A DNA stretch of 6,951 nucleotides from Candidatus Omnitrophota bacterium (GCA_016789035.1 JAEUSC010000113.1:1-6951), one strand, 5' to 3'; positions 1 through 6,071 are shown, counted from the stretch's first letter. Program-made: numbers and translations. The notes: generated by a model from the sequence alone, not told the origin.

Positions 1-263
1 AACCGGACCGACATGGCATTGAGTTTTCTCAAAAGAAGAGTATTTTCTTTAGTTTTAATCTCAATTTGCGTATGAAGCGTTTGTTGTTCGATCTGAATTT
101 TATCTACGGTGGCTTGGAAGTCAGAAATGATTTGTTGCGGGGATCGAATCGGTTTTGTCTGTGTTACGATTGTCACTGGTTTATCAAGAATTACTTCAGC
201 ATATAATAACCCATTGGGATAAATTACAAGCAAAACAATCAGCAAAACAGATAATACTCTCAT
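1..263 (-). CDS. Exported protein of unknown function, probably coiled-coil (3' end beyond window)
   Basis: This is an open frame of 87 codons running off the left edge, so only the N-terminus is seen. It starts MRVLSVLLIVLLV and has a classic signal peptide: one Arg, a Leu/Val/Ile core at residues 3-15, and a likely cleavage after Leu-Tyr-Ala at about residue 22. The mature part begins EVILDKPVTIV. From about residue 45 the sequence is rich in Gln, Glu, Lys and regularly spaced Ile/Leu (DKIQIEQQTLHTQIEIKTKE), as expected for a helix that forms a coiled coil. The ATG at 263-261 is preceded by GGAG at 273-270 with six-base spacing, which supports the start. The gene follows 391-2349 on the same strand after 127 bp, so it may be co-transcribed, although a candidate promoter lies in the gap. 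I do not recognise the family. A periplasmic or outer-membrane-associated location is inferred from the signal peptide. No lipobox Cys is visible. Confidence 0.75.
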   Translation of the reverse strand, partial: MRVLSVLLIVLLVIYPNGLLYAEVILDKPVTIVTQTKPIRSPQQIISDFQATVDKIQIEQQTLHTQIEIKTKENTLLLRKLNAMSVR

Positions 264-307
264 CTTTTTCTCCAGTAAGTAGATTTTTTAGCCACAAAAT
301 GAAGCAT

Positions 308-316
308 ATAATAACA
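308..316 (-). promoter_or_regulatory. Candidate extended -10 promoter for the exported protein at 1-263
   Basis: On the minus strand the bases read TGT-TATTAT (316-308), a five-of-six match to TATAAT carrying the TGn extension. It lies about 45 bases before the ATG at 263, giving a predicted leader of roughly 38 nt that contains the GGAG ribosome binding site. No good -35 box sits 16-18 bases upstream. AT-rich sequence makes such matches common, so this is only a candidate. Confidence 0.35.
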
Positions 317-390
317 GAAAATGCAAAACAATGGAAGCATCTGCATTTAGAGGTCAAATAAATACAGAGGTGCATTAAATCTTTAGCGCT

Positions 391-2349
391 TTAGGAATTT
401 GAAACTGTTTCGTTGATTCTTGAGGAAGATTTTTGCGGGGACGTTTGGGCAAGACTGTCCATTTCATTCTTTTTTACATTCGCCTTCAAAGTGCCATTTT
501 CAAAGACTTTCGTAAAGTATTCCTGAATATACTCATTCATTTTCCTACTGCTTGACACAAAAGTTGCCGCATTTGGTTCTTGCTTCTCATCAACTAACAA
601 CGATTGAGCATTTAATGCTGAGGCTTTTACCGCTAATTCATGCAACGCATCTAAGTGTTTTGTCAAAATGGAAAAGTCACTGACCTGCTTGTTAAGCGCT
701 GTAATTTCATCTGCTAACTGAATACTTTTTGTTTTAGCGCTGGCGAGTATTTCATTAACACGGCTAACTTCCTGTGAATGATCGAGCCTTGCAGCGGCAA
801 TTTCTTTCAGCGCTTGACGGGCGTTTTCCGTCATCTGGTCCATATTCTTCTCGATTACTGTAAATTTCGTTTTAGCATCGCTAATCGTATCTTTACGGGC
901 ATCTAGAGCTTCATGAGTACAATTAACGGCATGTCTAATGCGACTGGACAAATACTTTAACTCATCAATGGTATCCTGTTTTCCCACGGCTTGCTGGTGA
1001 TTTCCTGCCACATTCAGCATTGCTCGTTCGGCAATGACGGACATCTGCAAAGCAACGCCTTCGAGGGCAACAGTCAACTGCACGATTTCTTGAGATATTT
1101 TCTCTGTGTTATAAAACTCTTCTTTGATTGCTACGAAGTTGTTTTTGCTGTCGGTGACCAGTGAATCAGTATCGCGAACCAACTGGTCAATATTTTGGAG
1201 TTGAATTTGGCGGCCTGCGAATCCTTCAACAACATTGTTGAGACCATCTTCATAGGCTTGGTTTAATTCAAAATTAGAAACAACTAAATTGGATTGGTCT
1301 TTCAGCAGAGAAATGAGTTCTCTGGTATCTTCTGAAGCCTTAGCTGTCTGATATTTAAAAAGATGGAATCCTTCCTGAAAACGAATGGTAAAAATCACCA
1401 GGCCCGCAAATAATCCTAACAAAACAACAAAAGTTCCCACGACACTTATTCGTTTTAAATCTCTGAACTGCTTTTCTTTCTTTTGCGCCTGCTGAATTTG
1501 TGTTTGGATAGAATTATCTAAAGCCCCCAATTTTTCCTGCAGAGGTTTTTCAATGGCAGCCATGGCACTTAAAATTTCGGTTGCGATCTGTTGTACATTG
1601 ACCTTCTCCTGGTCAAGTGTATCAAGAACATAACCGTCAAACGTATTAAACAAATCCGAATATGATTTTAATAAAAATTGCTTTGTCATAAACAAAATTT
1701 GCTTCTCTTCAACAGTTGGAGCCGCATTAATAGCCTCAACCCATTGAGCAATTGAGGTAGATATACCCTGCAACTTCTGTTCGAACTCATCTAGTTCAGG
1801 AATAATATTTTTAAGGACCTCTATTCTCTGAATTAGTTTATCCACAGGAAGCTTATTTACCGGAGTTTGCTCTAATATGGCAGATGCAGACTCCTTTTGC
1901 CAAAATTTGATGTCATTTTCAAACGACTGAAAATAACCCGCAAAGCCCAATATAAATTCTTGAGTCTTAGCTTCAAATAGTGATAGCTGTTTGGTGATGG
2001 AAAGAAACTCCTGAATGTCCGTATTAAACCGCGCCACAGATTCTTGAGTTCCCGCCAACAAACGAGAATCCGCGGTATTAATGTTTGCCAAGGCTCCTTG
2101 CAACTGATCCTCATTGTAATCAGTAACTTTTGCGTCAGAAAGAATTTGAGAGACACCATTTTCAGCATTCTTAACGCTCTCAAGCAAATCCCTCAATTGA
2201 TCTCTGCTCACAACATTATTATGAAAGGAGTCTAACAATGCATTTTGGTGGGGCTCTACAACCGTAACTTCATATCGCCAAAAAGCGATAAGACTGGTTG
2301 CAATAAGCAATATGATTAAAGCGGCTTTGCCTAGAAAGTTAGTATTCAT
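391..2349 (-). CDS. Two-helix membrane protein with long cytoplasmic coiled coil; degenerate chemoreceptor-like
   Basis: The protein has 652 residues. A first membrane helix (about 7-24, AALIILLIATSLIAF) acts as an uncleaved anchor. Residues 25-299 are a strongly helical, Gln/Glu/Leu-rich domain, probably periplasmic. A second helix lies at 301-322 (VVGTFVVLLGLFAGLVIFTI) and is preceded by basic residues (KKEKQFRDLKR). The remaining 330 residues are cytoplasmic, nearly all helical, with a Ser/Lys-rich tail from about 625. This is the topology of a methyl-accepting chemotaxis protein. Residues 432-474 align without gaps to the MCP signalling tip, keeping A433, Q435, A440, A443, A448, G456, E463, L467 and R470. 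The conserved N-A-A-x-E-A-A-R-A-G-E core is largely lost, and no HAMP domain follows the second helix. The point equivalent to the tip turn is almost midway between the second helix and about residue 570, as in an antiparallel MCP hairpin. The ATG at 2349 has no visible Shine-Dalgarno. The function is unknown; a pseudo-receptor or structural coiled-coil protein is possible. Confidence 0.8.
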   Translation of the reverse strand: MNTNFLGKAALIILLIATSLIAFWRYEVTVVEPHQNALLDSFHNNVVSRDQLRDLLESVKNAENGVSQILSDAKVTDYNEDQLQGALANINTADSRLLAGTQESVARFNTDIQEFLSITKQLSLFEAKTQEFILGFAGYFQSFENDIKFWQKESASAILEQTPVNKLPVDKLIQRIEVLKNIIPELDEFEQKLQGISTSIAQWVEAINAAPTVEEKQILFMTKQFLLKSYSDLFNTFDGYVLDTLDQEKVNVQQIATEILSAMAAIEKPLQEKLGALDNSIQTQIQQAQKKEKQFRDLKRISVVGTFVVLLGLFAGLVIFTIRFQEGFHLFKYQTAKASEDTRELISLLKDQSNLVVSNFELNQAYEDGLNNVVEGFAGRQIQLQNIDQLVRDTDSLVTDSKNNFVAIKEEFYNTEKISQEIVQLTVALEGVALQMSVIAERAMLNVAGNHQQAVGKQDTIDELKYLSSRIRHAVNCTHEALDARKDTISDAKTKFTVIEKNMDQMTENARQALKEIAAARLDHSQEVSRVNEILASAKTKSIQLADEITALNKQVSDFSILTKHLDALHELAVKASALNAQSLLVDEKQEPNAATFVSSSRKMNEYIQEYFTKVFENGTLKANVKKNEMDSLAQTSPQKSSSRINETVSNS

Positions 2350-2375
2350 ACAGTTAAAATCATAATAAACAATTT

Positions 2376-2381
2376 ATTATA
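2376..2381 (-). promoter_or_regulatory. Candidate -10 box for the 652-residue membrane protein
   Basis: A perfect TATAAT lies on the minus strand at 2381-2376, 26 bases before the ATG at 2349, which would give a leader of about 20 nt. No TTGACA-like box is found at 16-18 bases upstream; the nearest, TTGATA at 2400-2395, is only 13 bases away. The surroundings are very AT-rich, so support is modest. The upstream gene ends 154 bp away, and read-through from it is the alternative. Confidence 0.3.
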
Positions 2382-2503
2382 AACTGCAATAAGATATCAA
2401 TCTTTTTACAAACACCTGGGCGATCTGTGCGCACACAAACCACACTCCGTCGAGTTGTCATAACAATTTTGAGACAAACAAATTAAAAACGAGAAATAAA
2501 CTA

Positions 2504-3202
2504 TTACTGTGGGATCGTTTCTCCTTTTAGAATGGGAGAAAGCCTAGAAACGTCAATCCGCATACCGCCATCGTGCTCAATCTTAATAGTGTATAAATTG
2601 CCGGGCTCAAAAAGAGTTCCCGGCGCTTCGATCTGGGCATTTTTTATTCCATTCTTGCCCGCTATCTGAGGATTAAGAGCATACTCCCAAAACTTCTTCC
2701 ACAACATTGTTTCGGCTGGATCTGTTGTGTTATCTGCAATTTTGTAACCCAAAGGAATCTCATTAACAGGTGTGATATCGAACTCTTGAGTGTTTTTACC
2801 ATCCAGCATAAATGCCTTGAGGAATATATAGGCGCTTTTGCCCCTTAACTTATCTCCATTGCGAATATACATGTCTTGAAAACGGATAACCAGCGATTGA
2901 AACTGAATCACATTGCCTGTAAATGTAAAGTACTTAGGCTCCAAAGGAATACCCGACGATGAGTACTCAAGAAATTTGATTGTCGTAAAGGTCTGTTTAG
3001 ACTTTTCATCGAAATTCACTCCCGTAACCAAAACTTCAGCTATTCGAGTGTCGGCCTGCAAACGTTCTATGATTTGGTTAAGAATTTTGTCCTCGTGAAT
3101 CCACTGAACAAATGTAATCGAAATATAAGTAACAGCCGCCACTGTCATCAGTCCAATGCCTATACGCTTAATTCTTTGCGATTGTTTAATTCTGGAATCC
3201 AT
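2504..3202 (-). CDS. Single-pass membrane-anchored protein of unknown function
   Basis: The protein has 232 residues. The N-terminus is basic (K6, R10, K12, R13) and is followed by a membrane helix at about 14-35 (IGIGLMTVAAVTYISITFVQW), suggesting an N-in signal anchor with the rest outside the cytoplasm. Residues 36-50 could form a short amphipathic helix (HEDKILNQIIERLQA). From about 54 the sequence alternates into likely beta strands (AEVLVTGV, TFTTIKFLEY, YFTFTG, VIQFQSLVIRFQ, SAYIFLKAFML), followed by a region containing TMLWKKFWEYALNP (165-178) and a C-terminal stretch with LYTIKIEHDGG. I recognise no catalytic motif or family. No Shine-Dalgarno is seen before the ATG, but a TATAAT ends eight bases upstream, so translation from a leaderless or near-leaderless mRNA is plausible. 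The next internal Met (M19) lies inside the membrane helix, so the chosen start is preferred. The gene lies upstream of and in the same direction as the chemoreceptor-like gene at 391-2349, a possible functional partner. Confidence 0.75.
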   Translation of the reverse strand: MDSRIKQSQRIKRIGIGLMTVAAVTYISITFVQWIHEDKILNQIIERLQADTRIAEVLVTGVNFDEKSKQTFTTIKFLEYSSSGIPLEPKYFTFTGNVIQFQSLVIRFQDMYIRNGDKLRGKSAYIFLKAFMLDGKNTQEFDITPVNEIPLGYKIADNTTDPAETMLWKKFWEYALNPQIAGKNGIKNAQIEAPGTLFEPGNLYTIKIEHDGGMRIDVSRLSPILKGETIPQ

Positions 3203-3210
3203 AGATCGAA

Positions 3211-3219
3211 ATTATAACA
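3211..3219 (-). promoter_or_regulatory. Extended -10 (TGT-TATAAT) immediately before the ATG at 3202
   Basis: On the minus strand 3219-3211 reads TGTTATAAT, a perfect -10 with the TGn extension. Only eight bases separate it from the ATG, so a start of transcription six to eight bases downstream falls on, or one or two bases before, the start codon. The -35 position at 17 bases (GTCGCT) is poor, which an extended -10 can tolerate. It sits just downstream of the terminator of the preceding gene, as expected for a fresh promoter. Confidence 0.5.
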
Positions 3220-3284
3220 CGATCCGTCCAAATAGCGACCGCCAACTGATATTTTATTTTATCTAATCATGCGCCGTCGGTGCT

Positions 3285-3321
3285 AAAAAATAAAAAGCCC
3301 CTAGAATCAGCTTCTAGGGGC
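3285..3321 (-). terminator. Rho-independent terminator of the OmpA-LysM gene
   Basis: A perfect 10-bp stem (3297-3306 with 3312-3321, arms GCCCCTAGAA and TTCTAGGGGC) closes a five-base loop. Read on the minus strand it is followed at once by TTTTTATTTTTT (3296-3285). It begins 14 bases after the stop codon of the gene at 3336-4307. Stem length, GC-rich base and U-tract all match an intrinsic terminator. Transcription from the opposite direction would have no U-tract, so it is directional. Confidence 0.95.
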
Positions 3322-3335
3322 ACAGAAAGGACGGA

Positions 3336-4307
3336 TTACTCGACAGGAATTGTGATTGTAACCCCGGCTTTTAGTCGATTGGGGTCTTTAATAACAGACT
3401 TGTTCAACTCATATAAATATTTCCAACGATTACCGTTACCCATTTCTTTTTGGGCAATTTTCCAAAGGCTATCATTTTTCTTAATTACATAATCACGGGT
3501 TGAAACTTTTATCTCAGATTCAACCTTCTGCTGCTCTTCAACGACATACTTGCCTTCTTCAAGCGGCTTGGCTCCGGCAACTTCTTTTGGCGGACCTTCA
3601 TAAGGAAGCATAACTTCTTCAACTTCCGCAATCATAAACTGAGCATTGCGGTCCTTCTGCATTCCAACAAGATCCGTAACTGGTGCTGTAGCATCGAGTT
3701 TGCCGCGGCTGATAATTTTAATGTGATCTTCAGGAATACCGTTTTGCAGCATATATTGCTTAACGGCTTCGCCTCGACGGCGGCCCAATTTTTCATTATA
3801 CGTTTCGGAACCACGAACATCCGCATTACCGGTAATAAGAATGCTGGCTTCCGGATTGCGTCTCAATGTTCCCAAAGCTTTTTCGAGCACCTTTGTAGCA
3901 TCTTCACGGAGATCAGACTTGTTATAATCAAAATAAATCTTAACATTGCGCAGAATTTTCTTAATCAACAAAGAGGGCCGGAGTTCTTTAGGCTGCGGAG
4001 GTGGAAGCTCCTCTTCTTTATAGTCGAAAATTATTTTATACAAATATACGTATCCGCGGTTACCCCAGGGCCGTACTTGACCTGGCTGATCAGGCCACCA
4101 CCAATAGCCTCCCCGCCTCTCATCTTTAACAGGAGCCGGCTGCGCATCCGACGGCCACCAATCAAACTCTTTTTGGAGCTTATCCAATTCTTCTTTACGG
4201 CCCTCCTCGCGGAGATCTTTATCAAAGGGAACGGCGAAGGAGACAGTCGGTAAAAACGATACCATCATCGCAACCATAAATATTTTAATCAGACTTTTGT
4301 ATGCCAT
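3336..4307 (-). CDS. Exported OmpA-like and LysM peptidoglycan-binding protein
   Basis: The protein has 323 residues. A signal peptide (1-25: basic start, core IFMVAMMVSFLP, likely cleavage after SFA) sends it to the periplasm. Cleavage would be by signal peptidase I, since no lipobox Cys is seen. Residues 45-90 are unusually rich in Trp, Pro and Gly, with two WWP motifs (50-52, 70-72). A Pro/Glu hinge (ELPPPQPKELRP) leads into an OmpA-like domain at about 121-229: IYFDYNKSDL, TGNADVRGSETYNEKLGRRR, then GIPEDHIKIISRGK. D163 and R178 sit where the peptidoglycan-binding Asp and Arg of OmpA lie. The usual GHxD His is Asn, and the NRR motif reads RNAQ. An acidic linker precedes a C-terminal LysM domain at 272-323 (YVIKKNDSLWKIAQ, then ITIPVE). 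The two domains suggest cell-wall anchoring. The ATG has AAGGTGG three bases upstream. The gene has its own promoter and terminator, so it is probably monocistronic. Confidence 0.93.
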   Translation of the reverse strand: MAYKSLIKIFMVAMMVSFLPTVSFAVPFDKDLREEGRKEELDKLQKEFDWWPSDAQPAPVKDERRGGYWWWPDQPGQVRPWGNRGYVYLYKIIFDYKEEELPPPQPKELRPSLLIKKILRNVKIYFDYNKSDLREDATKVLEKALGTLRRNPEASILITGNADVRGSETYNEKLGRRRGEAVKQYMLQNGIPEDHIKIISRGKLDATAPVTDLVGMQKDRNAQFMIAEVEEVMLPYEGPPKEVAGAKPLEEGKYVVEEQQKVESEIKVSTRDYVIKKNDSLWKIAQKEMGNGNRWKYLYELNKSVIKDPNRLKAGVTITIPVE

Positions 4308-4358
4308 AATCCACCTTTTTAGTAAGGTAAAAATTCTTCGATAATTCTAAGTGAACCG

Positions 4359-4386
4359 ATTATAACATAGTCCATTAATAATTCAA
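4359..4386 (-). promoter_or_regulatory. Sigma-70-type promoter of the OmpA-LysM gene
   Basis: On the minus strand TTGAAT (4386-4381, four of six to TTGACA) is followed after 16 bases by a perfect TATAAT (4364-4359) preceded by TGT, the extended -10 form. The predicted transcription start near 4352 gives a leader of about 45 nt that ends in AAGGTGG (4317-4311) just before the ATG at 4307. This is the best promoter in the window and suits a strongly expressed envelope protein. Confidence 0.65.
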
Positions 4387-4461
4387 TTTGTCTTACAAAT
4401 AGTTTCACTACATATATCAAACAAACACAAAACCACTTGAACTATATTAAGGTAAGAACGA

Positions 4462-4494
4462 GTTAGATTGCCGCGTACGCCTGGCATCGCTAAC
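4462..4494. repeat. Imperfect hairpin with a palindromic loop after the CNNM gene
   Basis: GTTAG (4462-4466) pairs with CTAAC (4490-4494) and TGCC (4469-4472) pairs with GGCA (4483-4486). The stems are separated by a small unequal internal loop, and the ten-base apical loop contains the palindrome GCGTACGC (4473-4480). It starts eight bases after the stop codon of the gene at 4503-5834 and is GC-rich in an AT-rich gap. No T-run follows on the minus strand, so it is not a standard intrinsic terminator. It may stabilise the 3' end of the transcript, or be a decayed mobile repeat. Confidence 0.4.
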
Positions 4495-4502
4495 AGAGAG
4501 AT

Positions 4503-5834
4503 CTATGTTGAATGAGAAGCTTTAATAAGACTGATACTGACTTCATTAATTTTCTTACGACGCATTTTTCTGACTGTTACAGAAATTCCATCACTTTCAA
4601 AAATCTCTCCCCCGCGAAGAGGTTGCGGATGCTTCAGAGAACACCACTCAATTAAACGAAAAGGGCCGTCGGAAGCAGGTTTCGAATAGCTTGCGATTCC
4701 TATGGTTTGAGCCAAGACAGACATAGAAACCCCCGCACCAACAATCCAACCGCCTGCAAACGGATGAATGTACGTCGGTAATCGATCAAACTCATCTTCA
4801 ATTTCGCCCACCAGCTCTTCAATGATATCTTCCATTGTTACCATACCGACGATTTTATTATTATTCTCCCCCACTAAGGCGATATGTAACTTTTCTTGCA
4901 TGACCTTTTCTAAAACCTGAGCAATCGGTATCTGCGCATCCACCATTTTGATCGGCCGGATTATTCCTTTGACTGTAGGATCCTGTGAGTTGAGCTTAAG
5001 AGCCATCATAATATCTTTAAAATTTAAATAACCCTGAATTGTCTGAGGATCATTTTCTTTTTCACAAACGGGAAAACGCGTATGCATATCGAGGTGAGCC
5101 TTGATTAATGCCTCGGATAATGTACTTTTCAACGGAATCATGGAAACATCGGCAATGGGCAGCATGATTTCTTTAACAGGACGGATAGAGAGCTGCGCCG
5201 CAGAAAGTACAATCTTTTCCTCCCTGGCTCCGATCAAACGCGATGCGCGGGCTAGAGTTGCAGCCGCATTTAATTCGTGCAACCCAGGCTGATCATCGTT
5301 GGCTTTCTTAAAATATCCACTTTTATCTCCAGCATGAAGAAAAAATTTTACTAAACGTTCAAGTACGGTGACAACCGGGTATGCAATGATAGAAAAGACC
5401 TTCATTGTTGGTGACAACTTCAAACAAATCAACTCTCTATTATTGAGAGCAAACATCTTAGGCACCAGTTCCGCAAAAACAATGGTAACCAATCCGTAAG
5501 GCACTACCAAAATACTTAACGCGAGAAATTCGGCCCAAGGATCCGAGATCGCAAACTTTTGACTGATGAAAGGACGAACAGAGTCTACGGCTTCAGCTCC
5601 ACCCGTGGCCGCGGCAATCGCTCCGACAAATGTAATGCCGACCTGAACAACAGCAAGACTGGCTTCAATGCGATCTTTCATATACGCCGCATCTTCAGAA
5701 CCTTTTGTCTTTCTTGAAATCAAAACGGAGAGGCGGGAACGCGATATAGAAGCAATCGCCATTTCATAAGCCGCAAAAATTGCGTTAAGAAATAGCATTA
5801 CACCAATAACAATCCATTCTAAACCTGGGAGCAT
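4503..5834 (-). CDS. CNNM (DUF21) / CBS-pair / CorC_HlyC-domain membrane protein
   Basis: The protein has 443 residues, the usual length for the hemolysin-C/CorC-like family. The N-terminal CNNM domain (about 1-190) has hydrophobic segments near 5-28, 58-78, 101-128 and 143-165. It keeps the family marks FAAYEMAIASISRSRL (20-35), QVGITFVGAIAAATGG and AELVPKMFAL (121-130). A CBS pair follows: CBS1 from about 222 (EIMLPIADVSMIPL, then TRFPVCE and GYLNFKDIMM) and CBS2 about 292-350 (IVGMVTMEDIIEELVGEIEDEFD). The CorC_HlyC domain closes the protein (about 353-440, GGWIVGAGVSM and LRGGEIFESDGISVTV). Relatives are membrane transporters or exporters of Mg2+/Co2+ (CorB/CorC, CNNM), with the CBS pair sensing nucleotides. 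The hemolysin label is historical. Two conserved spots differ: the Arg of the MxPR motif is Ile (MLPI), and the Asp-Glu-Tyr-Gly-Gly turn of CBS2 is Gly-Glu-Asn-Asn-Asn. The start at 5834 has only a weak AAAGG four bases upstream. It is divergent from dedA. Substrate is inferred from family only. Confidence 0.92.
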   Translation of the reverse strand: MLPGLEWIVIGVMLFLNAIFAAYEMAIASISRSRLSVLISRKTKGSEDAAYMKDRIEASLAVVQVGITFVGAIAAATGGAEAVDSVRPFISQKFAISDPWAEFLALSILVVPYGLVTIVFAELVPKMFALNNRELICLKLSPTMKVFSIIAYPVVTVLERLVKFFLHAGDKSGYFKKANDDQPGLHELNAAATLARASRLIGAREEKIVLSAAQLSIRPVKEIMLPIADVSMIPLKSTLSEALIKAHLDMHTRFPVCEKENDPQTIQGYLNFKDIMMALKLNSQDPTVKGIIRPIKMVDAQIPIAQVLEKVMQEKLHIALVGENNNKIVGMVTMEDIIEELVGEIEDEFDRLPTYIHPFAGGWIVGAGVSMSVLAQTIGIASYSKPASDGPFRLIEWCSLKHPQPLRGGEIFESDGISVTVRKMRRKKINEVSISLIKASHST

Positions 5835-6071
5835 AAAACCTTTTAGGTATAAAATTTATGCGAGCCGCATCAAAACTTATTCGATATTATGCGTGCTCGC
5901 CTTAGATACATCTTCGATTATTTTAATTGTACAGAAAACCGTTTTAAGACTCAACACATTTACTTATTTGATTTTAATCGTGGAAAAAGACGGCAATGAT
6001 GTTAGGATATCTGCATTTCTTAAAAGCTTCAACCTTAACAATCAATTTTTACAAAATTTAATGAGGATTTT
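5835..6071. promoter_or_regulatory. Divergent intergenic region between the CNNM gene and dedA
   Basis: This 237-bp gap must hold the promoters of both divergent genes, but no box pair is convincing. For the minus-strand gene, TTGATG (5873-5868) lies 16 bases from TATACC (5851-5846), only 11 bases before the ATG. CATAAT further upstream is an alternative without a -35. For dedA, TTAACA with 16-base spacing to TTTAAT is a good match, but its predicted start would fall inside or after the Shine-Dalgarno. An inverted pair GCGAGC (5860-5865) / GCTCGC (5895-5900) lies near the CNNM start and could be an operator or chance. I see no credible gene here. Confidence 0.4.
6063..6066 (+). promoter_or_regulatory. 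Ribosome binding site deciding the dedA start
   Basis: GAGG (within TGAGGA) lies five bases before the ATG at 6072. This selects that start over a longer overlapping frame that begins with GTG at 5893 in a different reading frame. Confidence 0.8.

Noticed and set aside
198..315. The 13-base direct repeat AGCATATAATAAC at 198-210 and 303-315
   Set aside because: Low-complexity AT-rich word, one copy inside coding sequence; no flanking structure suggesting a mobile element or regulatory pair.
155..361. A 68-codon plus-strand frame over the left partial gene and its upstream gap
   Set aside because: It lies antisense to a frame with a clear signal peptide and ribosome binding site, and lacks a plausible start region.
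391..480. Asn-Glu-Thr-Val near the C-terminus of the chemoreceptor-like protein, reminiscent of the NWETF tether for CheR/CheB
   Set aside because: The Trp/Phe aromatic residues that define the pentapeptide are absent and the motif is not at the very end; a coincidence is more likely.
2360..2461. A 33-codon minus-strand frame (MTTRRSVVCV...) in the gap before the 652-residue protein
   Set aside because: No Shine-Dalgarno, unusual composition and overlap with the candidate -10 of the next gene; no support as a gene.
3723..4253. A 176-codon plus-strand frame opposite the OmpA-LysM gene
   Set aside because: The antisense gene has a signal peptide, two recognised domains, a promoter and a terminator; this frame is a shadow with no recognisable motif.
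5996..6061. A 21-codon frame (MMLGYLHF...) ending just before the dedA Shine-Dalgarno, a possible leader peptide
   Set aside because: No clear ribosome binding site, no run of regulatory codons and no attenuator hairpin after it; likely chance.
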